64,000 nt of DNA from Variovorax sp. IB41 (GCF_016405905.1 NZ_JAEFCB010000006.1:186001-250000), one strand, 5' to 3'; shown: positions 1 through 8,483, counted from the first letter of the stretch. Numbers and translations are program-made. Notes: generated from the letters alone by a model not told the origin.

Positions 1-463
1 AGACTTCGGCCATCGATTCTTCGCAGGCGAGCGATTCGGCGCGGCGCGCGTCCGGCGAGGCGATGCGCCAATCGTCGAGCCGGGTGAACAGGCGGCGCAA
101 TGTGTCGCCGAGCCTTGCGTCCTGGATGACGGGACGCGTCAACGCCACATCGGCGGCGACATCGCCATTCATCGCGGCCATGACGCCGGCATCGAAATAC
201 ACCATGCGCCAACGGCGCGACGGCCCGCCGAGCGGCTGGCCGTCATGCACTTCACCGGGGTTGGTGGCGATCAAATCGCCGACATACGCATCGACCTTGC
301 CGCGCCCGCTGGCCGAGCGCTGCGCGCCCTGCTCCAAGAGGCCCAATCCGTAGGTGGAATGCCAGTGCCGGCCGTAGTGGCGGGCACTCTCGATCGCGGT
401 GCCGTGCACGCCCTCCCAGGGCGTGCCGAACACCTGCGATCGATGGTCCGGCGGCGTCTTCAT
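1..463 (-). CDS. AraC-family transcriptional regulator, ligand-binding N-terminal part (truncated by window edge)
   Basis: Reading leftwards from an ATG at 463, about 154 residues are open to the window edge, so the C-terminal DNA-binding half lies outside. The visible part looks like the cupin-type sensor domain of AraC regulators: an aromatic and histidine-rich start (HYGRHWHSTYG), then GLLEQGAQRS, a GDLIATNPGEVHDG stretch and a WRMVYFDAG strand. The pattern of GD, P-EVHDG and WRM-YFD is characteristic of sensor domains of this class. The gene begins 21 bases after the stop of the upstream hydrolase and may be its last operon partner, but no target is visible. No clear Shine-Dalgarno is well spaced from this ATG, so the exact start is uncertain. 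Confidence 0.8.
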   Translation of the reverse strand, partial: MKTPPDHRSQVFGTPWEGVHGTAIESARHYGRHWHSTYGLGLLEQGAQRSASGRGKVDAYVGDLIATNPGEVHDGQPLGGPSRRWRMVYFDAGVMAAMNGDVAADVALTRPVIQDARLGDTLRRLFTRLDDWRIASPDARRAESLACEESMAEV

Positions 464-484
464 CCGCCGGATGATCGCAGAGGA

Positions 485-1333
485 TCAGAGCTTGAAGGGA
501 ATCACTTCCTGGCGTTGTTCGCCGAGGCCCTCGATGCCCAGCGTCATCACGTCGCCCTTCTTCAGGAACAGCGGCGGCTTCATGCCCATGCCGACGCCGG
601 GCGGCGTGCCGGTGGTGATCACGTCGCCGGGCATCAGCGTCATGAACTGGCTCACGTAACTCACGATCTTGGCGACCGTGAAGATCATGGTCTTGGTGCT
701 GCCCGTTTGCACGCGCTGGCCATTGAGGTCGAGCCACATCGCGAGCTTCTGGGGGTTCTCGATTTCGTCGCGCGTCACGAGCCACGGGCCGAGCGGGCCG
801 AAGGTGTCGCAACCCTTGCCCTTGTCCCAGGTGCCGCCGCGCTCGATCTGGTATTCGCGCTCGCTCACGTCGTTGATCGTGCAGTAGCCGGCCACGTAGT
901 CGAGCGCGCTCTTCTGCGAGACGTAGCGCGCCTGGGTGCCGATGACCACGCCGAGCTCGACTTCCCAGTCGGACTTGACCGAGCCCTTGGGCAGCATCAC
1001 CGGGTCGTTCGGGCCCTGGATGCAGCTGGTGGCCTTCATGAAGACCACGGGTTCCTTGGGCACCGGCAGGCCCGATTCGGCCGCGTGGTCCGCATAGTTC
1101 AGGCCGATGGCGATGAACTTGCCGACGTTGGCCACGGGGCTGCCCAGGCGCGGCTTGCCCTTGACCAGCGGCAGCTTGTCCAGCTTGGTCTTGCGCAGCT
1201 TGGCAATGGCGGCATCGCCGAGCTGGTCGGGACCGATGTCCTTGACGATGGCGCTCAGGTCGCGCAGCTTGCCTTCGCTGTCGATGAGGCCGGGCTTCTC
1301 CTTGCCGGGGTTGCCGTAACGGACGAGTTTCAT
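485..1333 (-). CDS. Fumarylacetoacetate hydrolase family protein; probable 2,4-diketo-3-deoxy-sugar-acid hydrolase
   Basis: This 282-residue protein has a short N-terminal domain followed by the FAH catalytic fold. Visible signatures are IGLNYADHAAESG, the metal-site region KSDWEVELGVVIG, NDVSEREYQIERGG, GKGCDTFGPLGPWLVTRDE and GDVITTGTPPGVGMG. The E-x-E of WEVELGVV and the downstream aspartate would bind the divalent metal. The sequence pattern, especially SEREYQIERGGTWDKGKG, is like the L-2,4-diketo-3-deoxyrhamnonate/fuconate hydrolases of non-phosphorylative deoxyhexose pathways, which yield pyruvate plus lactate. Database names for close relatives also include ureidoglycolate lyase. It lies directly downstream of two SDR dehydrogenases, which supports a terminal pathway role. 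Exact substrate is inference. Confidence 0.88.
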   Translation of the reverse strand: MKLVRYGNPGKEKPGLIDSEGKLRDLSAIVKDIGPDQLGDAAIAKLRKTKLDKLPLVKGKPRLGSPVANVGKFIAIGLNYADHAAESGLPVPKEPVVFMKATSCIQGPNDPVMLPKGSVKSDWEVELGVVIGTQARYVSQKSALDYVAGYCTINDVSEREYQIERGGTWDKGKGCDTFGPLGPWLVTRDEIENPQKLAMWLDLNGQRVQTGSTKTMIFTVAKIVSYVSQFMTLMPGDVITTGTPPGVGMGMKPPLFLKKGDVMTLGIEGLGEQRQEVIPFKL

Positions 1334-1358
1334 GCTTTCCTTTCAGTGCATTGAATGA

Positions 1359-2105
1359 TCAATAAGTGGAGCGGCCACCCGACAGGTCGAAGACCGCGCC
1401 GGTGGAGAACGAGCAATCCTCGGTGCAGAGCCAGCCGACCATCGCGGCCACCTCCTCCACCGCGCCGAATCGGCCCATGGGTATTTTCGACAACATGAAC
1501 GCGATGTGCTCGGGCGTCATCTGGTCGAAGATCGCGGTCTTCACCGCCGCGGGCGTCACGCAGTTCACGCGGATGCCGGTGTCGGCCAGTTCCTTGCCGA
1601 GCGACTTGGTGATGCCGATGACGGCGGCCTTGCTCGCGCTGTAGGCGCTGGCGTTGGGGTTGCCCTCCTTGCCCGCCACCGAGGCGATGTTGACGATGCG
1701 CCCGTAGCCCTGTTTGCGCATCTGGCCGACCACCTCGCGGCAGCACAGGAACACGCCGTTGATGTTGACCTCCATCACCTGGCGCCAGTCGTCCACCGGG
1801 TAGTCCCACAGCTTGACGTTGGGACCGGTGATGCCGGCGCTGTTGACCAGCGCGTCGATGCGCCCCGCGTGCGCGAGCGTCGCGGCCACGGCCTTGGCGA
1901 CCGAGGGCTGCTGCGACACATCGACCTTCAGCGCGAAGGCCTTGTCGCCGAGCGCCTCGGCGGCATGGTTGGCTGCCGCCTCGTCGCGGTCCCACAGCGT
2001 GACGCTGCCGCCCGATGCCACCAGCCGCTGCGCGATGCCCAAACCCAGGCCTGTGGCGCCGCCGGTGATGACCGCGTGCCGGCCGGTGAAGTCGAGCTGG
2101 TTCAT
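1359..2105 (-). CDS. SDR-family dehydrogenase (sugar or 2-keto-3-deoxy-sugar-acid dehydrogenase)
   Basis: A classical 248-residue short-chain dehydrogenase. The cofactor motif TGGATGLGLG is near residues 14-23, NSAG is at about 88, and the catalytic SVAG...YSASK stretch supplies Ser, Tyr and Lys. The acidic residue in LWDRDE after strand beta-2 suggests NAD rather than NADP. Its ATG overlaps the stop of the upstream SDR gene by four bases (ATGA), indicating translational coupling. With the FAH hydrolase and the other SDR it would supply either the first oxidation of the free sugar or the C4 oxidation of the 2-keto-3-deoxy acid; the sequence alone does not say which. Confidence 0.87.
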   Translation of the reverse strand: MNQLDFTGRHAVITGGATGLGLGIAQRLVASGGSVTLWDRDEAAANHAAEALGDKAFALKVDVSQQPSVAKAVAATLAHAGRIDALVNSAGITGPNVKLWDYPVDDWRQVMEVNINGVFLCCREVVGQMRKQGYGRIVNIASVAGKEGNPNASAYSASKAAVIGITKSLGKELADTGIRVNCVTPAAVKTAIFDQMTPEHIAFMLSKIPMGRFGAVEEVAAMVGWLCTEDCSFSTGAVFDLSGGRSTY

Positions 2106-2836
2106 ATCGTGATGCCGCCGTCGACGGTGAAGAACTGGCCGGTCGCGAAGATCGATTCGTCGCTCGCGAGGAACACCACCACGGGCGCGATTTCTTCGGC
2201 CTGCGCGAGCCGGCCCATCGGCTGGCGCGCGATGAAGGCCTTGCGCGCCTCCTCGGGGTCGGCGTTGGCGTTGATGCGGTCGCCCAGCGACGGCGTATCG
2301 ACCGTGCCCGGGCACACCGCATTGCAGCGGATGCCCTTGGTCACGTAGTCGGCCGCCACGCTCTTGGTGAGGCCGAGCACCGCGGCCTTGGTGGTGCCGT
2401 AGACGAAGCGGTTGGGCAGGCCCTTCATGCTGGAGCACACGCTCGCCATGTTGATGATGCTGCCGCGCCCGGCCTTGAGCATGCCGGGCAGCACGGCCTG
2501 GATGGTCCACATCTGCGCGCGCACGTTGAGCGCGAAGGCAAAGGCCAGGTCGTCGTCGCTCGCCTGCTCGATGGTGCCGTTGTGCACCACGCCCGCGCAG
2601 TTGAAGAGCACGTCCAGCGCGGGAAGCCTGGCGAACAGCCCGCCGATGGCGGCCTTGTCGAGCACGTCGAGCTTCACGGCCGTGACGTTCGCGACGCCGG
2701 CGTAGCGCTCCAGCAGCTTCTCGTTGACGTCGGTGGCCCAGACCTGGGCGCCTTCGGCGGCGAGCGCCAGCACGCTCGCGTGGCCGATGCCCTGGCCGGC
2801 GGCAGTGACGAGCGCGGTCTTTCCCTTCAATCGCAT
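2102..2836 (-). CDS. SDR-family dehydrogenase, DHRS6/2-keto-3-deoxy-L-fuconate dehydrogenase type
   Basis: A 244-residue short-chain dehydrogenase with TAAGQGIG near the N-terminus, FNCAGVVHNGT, NMASVCSSMKG, YGTTKAAVLGLTKSVAADY and GIRCNAVCPGTVDTPSL. This signature set closely matches the DHRS6/BDH2 subgroup, which includes bacterial 2-keto-3-deoxy-L-fuconate 4-dehydrogenases. I therefore favour C4 oxidation of the dehydrated aldonate. The chosen ATG at 2836 has GGAGA about eight bases upstream; an in-frame TTG five codons earlier would consume that ribosome site and is rejected. It is the first gene of a minus-strand operon and is divergent from the FadR-type repressor, with an operator-like palindrome between them. 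Confidence 0.88.
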   Translation of the reverse strand: MRLKGKTALVTAAGQGIGHASVLALAAEGAQVWATDVNEKLLERYAGVANVTAVKLDVLDKAAIGGLFARLPALDVLFNCAGVVHNGTIEQASDDDLAFAFALNVRAQMWTIQAVLPGMLKAGRGSIINMASVCSSMKGLPNRFVYGTTKAAVLGLTKSVAADYVTKGIRCNAVCPGTVDTPSLGDRINANADPEEARKAFIARQPMGRLAQAEEIAPVVVFLASDESIFATGQFFTVDGGITI

Positions 2837-2895
2837 GGTGTCTGTCTCCAATTCGGGTTTGGCCCGATGGGTGACACGGGCGGCACATCGTATTC

Positions 2896-2924
2896 TGAAT
2901 TGGCCTTACCACTTGTCCAATTCA
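2896..2924. promoter_or_regulatory. Candidate FadR/GntR operator in divergent promoter region
   Basis: A perfect 8-base inverted repeat, TGAATTGG and CCAATTCA, is separated by 13 bases. Its left arm overlaps TGGCCTTACCA (2901-2911), which matches the TGG-T-NNN-A-CCA pattern typical of FadR-subfamily repressors at all fixed positions but one. It lies between the divergent SDR operon (start 2836) and the GntR gene (start 2970), where an autoregulatory and pathway operator would be expected. Confidence 0.55.
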
Positions 2925-2969
2925 GGACAACCCTTAACCCTGTTCGTTCACCCACCCCTCGCTCCCCTC

Positions 2970-3677
2970 GTGCCCCTCCAGACTGTCGAACCCCAGCGCC
3001 TCTATCGCCAGATCGCCGACCAGCTGCGCGCGCTGATCGCCAAGGGCGAGTTCGCCGTGGGCGCGCGCCTGTCCGCCGAGCGCGACCTGGCCAAGCAGCT
3101 GGGCGTGAGCCGCCCCTCGGTGCGCGAGGCGCTGATCGCGCTCGAAGTCGAGGGCTGGGTCGAGGTGCGCACGGGCTCGGGCGTGTACGTGCTCGACCGC
3201 TCGCACCGGGCCGCCGCGCCGGTCGCGCCCACCGAATGGGGGCCGCTCGAGCTGATCCGCGCGCGCCGCGTGATCGAGGGCGAGACGGCCGCCATCGCCG
3301 CCCTCGCCGGCAAGCGCAAGGACGTCGATGCGATGACGCGCGCCATCGAAGTGATGCGCGAGATGGCCGACCGCAAGGTGATGCCGCTGGAGGGCGATCG
3401 CGCTTTTCACCTGTCCATCGTCAATGCCAGCGGCAACGCGGTGCTGGTGGAGACGGTGCAGAACTTCTGGGACTCGCGCAACGGCCCGATCTTCACGCGC
3501 CTGGGCGGCTACTTCGAGAACGTTTCTTCCTGGCGCTCGGCCATTTCCGAGCACGAGGCCATCCGCGATGCGGTGGCCGCCCGCGACGCCGAGGGGGCAC
3601 GTGCCGCGATGCACGCGCACATGGACAAGTCGCACCAGCGATTCAGCGCGAGCTGGCGACGCGCGAAGCCTTCCTGA
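2970..3677 (+). CDS. GntR-family regulator, FadR subfamily (FCD domain)
   Basis: A 235-residue repressor with an N-terminal winged helix (roughly residues 8-72: LYRQIADQLRALI, LSAERDLAKQLGVSRPSVREAL, EGWVEVRTGSGVYV) and an all-helical FCD ligand domain. FCD metal-site residues are suggested by EGDRAFHLSIV and SEHEAI; such domains often bind small carboxylates or sugar acids. The frame is open upstream, so the start is a choice: GTG at 2970 gives the usual FadR-type length, but no good ribosome site precedes it, and an upstream TTG at about 2910 is an alternative. The gene faces away from the SDR operon and precedes the transporter genes, so it probably controls both. Confidence 0.85.
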   Translation: MPLQTVEPQRLYRQIADQLRALIAKGEFAVGARLSAERDLAKQLGVSRPSVREALIALEVEGWVEVRTGSGVYVLDRSHRAAAPVAPTEWGPLELIRARRVIEGETAAIAALAGKRKDVDAMTRAIEVMREMADRKVMPLEGDRAFHLSIVNASGNAVLVETVQNFWDSRNGPIFTRLGGYFENVSSWRSAISEHEAIRDAVAARDAEGARAAMHAHMDKSHQRFSASWRRAKPS

Positions 3678-3737
3678 TTTTTTCGCCAGCGGTTTACCTG
3701 AATTTTTTCTGCCATGACTACAACGGAGACAAGCCAC

Positions 3738-4751
3738 ATGACCAGCAACAGCAGCAAGAACAGCAAACGCACCGCCCTCAAGGCCCTGGCCGCCTGCGCC
3801 CTCGCGGCCGGCGCACTGGGCGTTTCGGGCATCGCCTCGGCTCAGACCAAGCTCAAGTGGGCCCACGTCTACGAGACCTCCGAGCCCTTCCACAAGTACT
3901 CGGTGTGGGCGGCCGAGGAGATCAAGAAGCGCACCAACGGCAAGTACGACATCCAGGTGTTCCCGGCCTCCACGCTCGGCAAGGAAGCCGACATCAACCA
4001 GGGCCTGACGCTGGGCACGGTGGACATCATCCTGTCGGGCGCGAGCTTCGCGGGGCGCACCTACACGCCGCTGGCGATCTCGTACTTTCCCTTCATCTTC
4101 CGCGACGCCGAGCACCAGCTGAAGTACGCCAAGAGCGACGTGTTCAACGAGCTCGCCAAGGGCTACGACGACAAGAGCGGCAACCACATCACCGCGCTGA
4201 GCTACTACGGCGCGCGCCACGTGACATCGAGCGCCGCGCGGCCGGTGAGCAAGCCCGAGGACATGAAGGGCCTGAAGATCCGCGTGCCCGACGCGCCGGC
4301 CTACCTCGCCTTCCCGAAGGCGCTGGGCGCCAACCCGACGCCGATCGCCTTCGCCGAGGTGTACCTGGCCCTGCAGAACAACACGGTCGATGCGCAGGAG
4401 AACCCGCTGCCCACCATCGAGGCCAAGAAGTTCTTCGAGGTGCAGAAGAACATTTCGCTCACGGGCCACATCGTCGATTCGCTGCTCACGATCTGCTCGG
4501 GGCAGCTGTGGGCGAAGCTCTCGGCGGATGAAAAGAAGATCTTCACCGACGTGATGCAGGAGGCCGCCGAGAAGACCGGCCGCGAAATCATCGCCTCCGA
4601 GGCGCGGCTGGTGGAAGAGTTCAAGAAGAAGGGCAACAACGTGATCACGGTCGACAAGAACGCGTTCCGCGAAGCGGTGCTGAAAGCCACCAAGCCCACC
4701 GACCAAGGCTACCGCCAGCAAGACTACGACCGCATCCTCGCCATCAAGTGA
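3738..4751 (+). CDS. TRAP transporter substrate-binding protein, DctP family
   Basis: A 337-residue periplasmic binding protein with a cleavable signal peptide (basic start, AALAACALAAG-like hydrophobic core, cut near ASAQ). Family features include LKWAHVYETSEPFHKYS, VFPASTLGKEADINQGL, and the conserved arginine stretch GLKIRVPDAP, whose Arg normally forms a salt bridge with the substrate carboxylate, followed by PTPIAFAEVYLALQNNTVDAQENPL. This indicates an organic or sugar acid as ligand. ATG 3738 has GGAGAC eight bases upstream; an in-frame ATG at 3714 would place that site inside the gene. It is the first gene of a TRAP operon with the two membrane subunits. Confidence 0.9.
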   Translation: MTSNSSKNSKRTALKALAACALAAGALGVSGIASAQTKLKWAHVYETSEPFHKYSVWAAEEIKKRTNGKYDIQVFPASTLGKEADINQGLTLGTVDIILSGASFAGRTYTPLAISYFPFIFRDAEHQLKYAKSDVFNELAKGYDDKSGNHITALSYYGARHVTSSAARPVSKPEDMKGLKIRVPDAPAYLAFPKALGANPTPIAFAEVYLALQNNTVDAQENPLPTIEAKKFFEVQKNISLTGHIVDSLLTICSGQLWAKLSADEKKIFTDVMQEAAEKTGREIIASEARLVEEFKKKGNNVITVDKNAFREAVLKATKPTDQGYRQQDYDRILAIK

Positions 4752-4756
4752 GCTAA

Positions 4757-4809
4757 CCCCCTTGCAGGGGGCGATACCTGAGGCCCGGCAAAGCCGGTTC
4801 CTCGGTATC
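4757..4809. repeat. Intergenic palindromic repeat with two hairpins between dctP and dctQ
   Basis: The first hairpin is CCCCC-TTGCA-GGGGG (4757-4771). A longer one follows at 4772-4809: outer arms GATACC...GGTATC, a TGAGG/CCTC segment with one bulge, and an inner CCGGC-AAA-GCCGG stem. No T-run follows, so it is not a classical terminator. It resembles small GC-rich intergenic repeats scattered in Variovorax-type genomes. Here it could lower expression of the membrane genes relative to the abundant binding protein. Confidence 0.7.
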
Positions 4810-4843
4810 CCCATGAAACACCCATCGCACCATCTGGATCTGT

Positions 4844-5401
4844 ATGACTGAACAAAAGATCATCGACGACGAAGGCCACTTCCATGCGCAGGACGAGGTG
4901 GTCGACCTGTCGGACACCATCGCCGAGGGCTGGATCTCGCTGGCCATCTTCTGGCTCCTGGGCCTCACGGTTTTCTACCAGTTCGTCACGCGCTATGTGA
5001 TGAACGACTCGGCCGCCTGGACCGAGGAGGTGGCGCGCTACATGCTCATCGGCGTGGTCTTCATCGGCGCGGCGGTGGGGGTGGCGAAGAACAACCAGAT
5101 CCAGGTCGACTTCTTCTACCGCCACATGCCGCGCGCCATGGGCCGCGTGCTCTCGATGGTGGTGGACGTGCTGCGCACCGCCTTCTTCGTGGCGGCCGTG
5201 GTGATGACCATCCAGATGATGATGAAGATCGGCAACCAGACGCGCATGACCATCGTGGACCTGCCGATGAACGTGGTGTACGCGCTGTGCGTCTTCGGCT
5301 TCGCCGCCATGGCGTGGCGCTCGCTGCAGGTGCTGCGCATCCACTGGAAGCGCGGCTACAGCGTGCTGGAGCGCCCCGAGTCGACGCTGTCCGACCACTG
5401 A
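4844..5401 (+). CDS. TRAP transporter small membrane subunit, DctQ family
   Basis: A 185-residue protein with four predicted membrane segments: WISLAIFWLLGLTVFYQFVT, YMLIGVVFIGAAVGVA, the helix around AFFVAAVVMTIQMM, and VVYALCVFGFAAMA. The DctQ signature RYVMNDSAAWTEEVARY follows the first segment. It would form the membrane complex with the large subunit downstream. No Shine-Dalgarno precedes ATG 4844. A 12-codon reading frame (4813-4851) overlaps this start out of frame and could couple translation, though that is only a possibility. The hairpin repeat upstream may reduce its expression relative to dctP. Confidence 0.88.
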   Translation: MTEQKIIDDEGHFHAQDEVVDLSDTIAEGWISLAIFWLLGLTVFYQFVTRYVMNDSAAWTEEVARYMLIGVVFIGAAVGVAKNNQIQVDFFYRHMPRAMGRVLSMVVDVLRTAFFVAAVVMTIQMMMKIGNQTRMTIVDLPMNVVYALCVFGFAAMAWRSLQVLRIHWKRGYSVLERPESTLSDH

Positions 5402-5446
5402 CCGCGCGACCGCTGACCACGCACTGCAACGCCAAGAAAAAGACCC

Positions 5447-6844
5447 ATGCTGAAAATCATCTTCCTGTTCTTCATGGCCGGCGGCATCCCCGTGGCCATC
5501 GCCATGGCCGGCGCCTCGCTGGTCTACATCCTGGTGAGCGACAGCACGTTGCCGCCCTTCGTGGTGATCCACCGGATGGTGAGCGGCATCGACAGCTTTC
5601 CGCTGCTCGCGGTGCCCTTCTTCATCCTGGCCGGCAACCTGATGAACAACGCCGGCATCACCACCCGCATCTACAACTTCGCGCTCGCGCTGGTGGGCTG
5701 GCTCAAGGGGGGCCTGGGCCACGTGAACGTGCTGGGCTCGGTGATCTTCGCGGGCATGAGCGGCACGGCCATCGCCGATGCCGCGGGCCTGGGGACCATC
5801 GAGATCAAGGCGATGAAGGAGCACGGCTACTCGACCGAGTTCGCCGTGGGCGTGACGGCCGCTTCGGCCACGCTGGGCCCGATCATTCCGCCGAGCCTGC
5901 CCTTCGTGATCTACGGGATGATGGCCAACGTGTCGGTGGGCGCGCTGTTCCTGGCGGGCATCCTGCCCGGCGCGATGCTCGCCGTCCTCATGATGCTCAC
6001 GGTGGCCTACTACGCGCACAAGAACAAGTGGGGCGCGGACGTGAAGTTCTCGCGCACCCGGCTCTTCAAGGCGCTGATGGAGCTGGCCGTGGTGATCGGC
6101 TGGCCCATGCTGCTGTGGGTGCTGGTGGTCAAGCTGGGCACGCCACCGCAGCTCACGGTGTTCGCGGGGCTGGCCTCGCTCTTCGTGCTGGACAAGATCT
6201 TCAACTTCGAGGCGCTGCTGCCCATCATGACGCCGGTGCTGCTGATCGGCGGCATGACCACGGGCCTCTTCACGCCCACCGAGGGCGCCATCGCGGCCTG
6301 CGTGTGGGCCATGATCCTCGGGTTCGCGTGGTACCGCACGCTCTCGTGGAAGATGTTCGTGAAGGTGTGCCTGGACACCATCGAGACCACGAGCACGGTG
6401 CTCTTCATCGTGGCGGCGGCATCGATCTTCGGCTGGATGCTCACGGCCACGGGCGTGACCACCGACATCGCCGCGTGGGTGCTGGGCTTCACCAAGGAAG
6501 CCTGGGTGTTCCTGCTGCTGGCCAACCTGCTGATGCTCTTCGTGGGGTGCTTCCTGGAGCCGACCGCGGCCATCACGATCCTCGTGCCCATCCTCTTGCC
6601 CATTGCCACGCAGCTGGGCGTGGACCCGATCCACTTCGGCCTGGTGATGGTGCTCAACCTCATGATCGGCCTCTTGCACCCGCCCATGGGCATGGTGCTG
6701 TTCGTGCTGGCGCGCGTGGCGGGCCTGAGCTTCGAGCGCACGACGATGGCGATTCTTCCGTGGCTGGTGCCGCTCTTGCTGAGCCTGGGCGTGATCACCT
6801 ACATGCCCAAGCTCGTGCTGTGGCTGCCCAAGATGTTCTTCTGA
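5447..6844 (+). CDS. TRAP transporter large membrane subunit, DctM family
   Basis: A 465-residue polytopic protein of the usual DctM length with about a dozen hydrophobic segments. Family landmarks include FFMAGGIPVAIAMAG, VPFFILAGNLMNNAGIT, the GLGHVNVLGSVIFAGMSGTAIADAAG-type loop, SATLGPIIPPSLP, the glycine-rich TPTEGAIAACVWA and FVGCFLEPTAAITILVPILLP. It forms the sodium-driven translocation channel. It follows dctQ by 45 bases with an AAGAAAAAG ribosome site, and is separated from the dehydratase gene by only two bases. That spacing ties uptake to catabolism and suggests the imported acid is the dehydratase substrate or its precursor. Confidence 0.92.
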   Translation: MLKIIFLFFMAGGIPVAIAMAGASLVYILVSDSTLPPFVVIHRMVSGIDSFPLLAVPFFILAGNLMNNAGITTRIYNFALALVGWLKGGLGHVNVLGSVIFAGMSGTAIADAAGLGTIEIKAMKEHGYSTEFAVGVTAASATLGPIIPPSLPFVIYGMMANVSVGALFLAGILPGAMLAVLMMLTVAYYAHKNKWGADVKFSRTRLFKALMELAVVIGWPMLLWVLVVKLGTPPQLTVFAGLASLFVLDKIFNFEALLPIMTPVLLIGGMTTGLFTPTEGAIAACVWAMILGFAWYRTLSWKMFVKVCLDTIETTSTVLFIVAAASIFGWMLTATGVTTDIAAWVLGFTKEAWVFLLLANLLMLFVGCFLEPTAAITILVPILLPIATQLGVDPIHFGLVMVLNLMIGLLHPPMGMVLFVLARVAGLSFERTTMAILPWLVPLLLSLGVITYMPKLVLWLPKMFF

Positions 6845-6846
6845 CC

Positions 6847-8373
6847 ATGACCCCCTACATCCGACTCCATCCCGCCGACGACGTCGTCATCGCGCGCTCG
6901 CAATTGCTCGGCGGCACGCTCGTCGAGGACGTGGCCGTGCGCGGCCTCATACCGCCGGGCCACAAGGTCGCGATGCGCGCGATTGCGCAGGGCGAACCGG
7001 TGCGGCGCTACAACCAGATCATCGGCTTCGCGAGCAAGCCGATCGCGCCCGGCGAACACGTGCACACGCAGAACCTGGACATGGGGCCGGACAAGGGGGA
7101 CTTTGCGCGCGACTACGCCTTCGGCGCCGACGTGAAGCCCGCGCCCGCCAAACGCGAGGCGACGTTCATGGGCATCAAGCGCGCCGACGGCCGCGTGGCC
7201 ACGCGCAACTACATCGGCGTGCTGACCAGCGTGAACTGTTCGGCCACGGCTGCGCGCGCCATTGCCGATCACTTCTCGCGCCGGACCAACCCTTCCGCGC
7301 TCGCAGCATTCCCCAACGTGGACGGCATCGTCGCGCTGACGCACGGCACTGGCTGCGGCATGGACACCGAGGGCATGGGCATGCAGGTGCTCTCGCGCAC
7401 GCTCACGGGCTACGCCACACACCCGAACTTCGCGGGCGTGCTGGTGGTCGGGCTCGGCTGCGAGGCCAACCAGATCAACGCATGGCTCGCGACCGGTCAC
7501 CTGGCCGAAGGCGAGAACTTCCGCACCTTCAACATCCAGGACACGGGCGGCACGCGCAAGACGGTCGAGAAGGGCGTGGCGCTCATCAACGAGATGCTGC
7601 CGCGCGCCAATGCGGTGAAGCGCGAGCCGTGCAGCGCGGCGCACATCACCATCGGGCTGCAGTGCGGCGGCTCGGACGGCTACTCGGGCATCAGCGCGAA
7701 CCCGGCGCTCGGCGCCGCGGTCGATCTGCTGGTGGCGCACGGCGGCACGGCGATCCTGAGCGAAACGCCCGAGGTCTACGGCGCCGAGCACTTGCTCACG
7801 CGCCGCGCGGTGAGGCGCGAAGTGGGCCAGAAGCTGGTGGACCGCATCAAGTGGTGGGAGCACTACACCGAGATCAACGAAGGCGAGATGAACAACAACC
7901 CCTCGCCGGGCAACAAGGCGGGCGGGCTCACCACGATCCTGGAGAAGTCGCTGGGAGCGGTCGCCAAGGGCGGCACCAGCAACCTGGAGGCGGTGTACGA
8001 ATACGCGGAGCCCGTGACCGCGCACGGCTTCGTCTACATGGACACGCCCGGCTACGACCCGGTGAGCGCGACGGGCCAGGTGGCCGGCGGCGCGAACCTG
8101 ATCTGCTTCACCACCGGCCGCGGCTCGGCCTACGGCTGCGCGCCCTCGCCTTCGCTCAAGCTCGCGACCAACTCGGCGCTGTGGCAGCGGCAGGAAGAGG
8201 ACATGGACATCAACTGCGGCGAGATCGTCGACGGCACGGCCTCGATCCAGGAGATGGGGCAGCGCATCTTCGAGCTGGTGCTGGCCACCGCTTCGGGCAC
8301 GCAGTCCAAGAGCGAGCAGCACGGCTACGGGCAGAACGAATTCGTGCCGTGGCAGGTCGGCGCCGTCATGTAA
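6847..8373 (+). CDS. UxaA/altronate dehydratase family protein (probable sugar-acid dehydratase)
   Basis: A 508-residue two-domain protein. Residues 1-95 form a SAF-like domain (LHPADDVVIAR, GHKVAMRAIAQGEPVRRYNQIIG). The remainder is the UxaA/GarD catalytic part, with GYRRADGRVATRNYIGV-like IKRADGRVATRNYIGV, LTHGTGCGM, VVGLGCEANQ, LQCGGSDGYSGISANPALG, NPSPGNKAGGLTTI, FTTGRGSAYG and DINCGEIVDG. Conserved cysteines and histidines would hold the iron or other divalent metal. The family dehydrates D-altronate, galactarate or, in related soil betaproteobacteria, D-arabinonate, L-fuconate and L-galactonate. With an FAH hydrolase nearby, a 2-keto-3-deoxy product is likely. Exact substrate unproven. 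Confidence 0.88.
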   Translation: MTPYIRLHPADDVVIARSQLLGGTLVEDVAVRGLIPPGHKVAMRAIAQGEPVRRYNQIIGFASKPIAPGEHVHTQNLDMGPDKGDFARDYAFGADVKPAPAKREATFMGIKRADGRVATRNYIGVLTSVNCSATAARAIADHFSRRTNPSALAAFPNVDGIVALTHGTGCGMDTEGMGMQVLSRTLTGYATHPNFAGVLVVGLGCEANQINAWLATGHLAEGENFRTFNIQDTGGTRKTVEKGVALINEMLPRANAVKREPCSAAHITIGLQCGGSDGYSGISANPALGAAVDLLVAHGGTAILSETPEVYGAEHLLTRRAVRREVGQKLVDRIKWWEHYTEINEGEMNNNPSPGNKAGGLTTILEKSLGAVAKGGTSNLEAVYEYAEPVTAHGFVYMDTPGYDPVSATGQVAGGANLICFTTGRGSAYGCAPSPSLKLATNSALWQRQEEDMDINCGEIVDGTASIQEMGQRIFELVLATASGTQSKSEQHGYGQNEFVPWQVGAVM

Positions 8374-8483
8374 CCCCACACCGCCTTGATGCCGCGCTCT
8401 GGCCGGCGCGTCATCGCACCACGGGCATCCGCAGGAGACAACTGGAGTCGGGACAGCGGCTTCAGCCAAAGAAGGACAACCCC

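Noticed and set aside
245-1354. Long plus-strand open frame over the FAH hydrolase gene
   Set aside because: Low-complexity arginine/alanine/histidine translation with no domain; it is the antisense shadow of the minus-strand gene, which has clear family motifs.
2837-2851. Upstream TTG start for the first SDR gene
   Set aside because: It would place the GGAGA ribosome site inside the coding sequence; the ATG at 2836 begins at the usual family position.
4724-6679. 651-residue minus-strand open frame across dctQ/dctM
   Set aside because: Histidine/arginine-rich shadow translation typical of antisense frames in high-GC DNA; the opposite strand encodes well-defined TRAP subunits.
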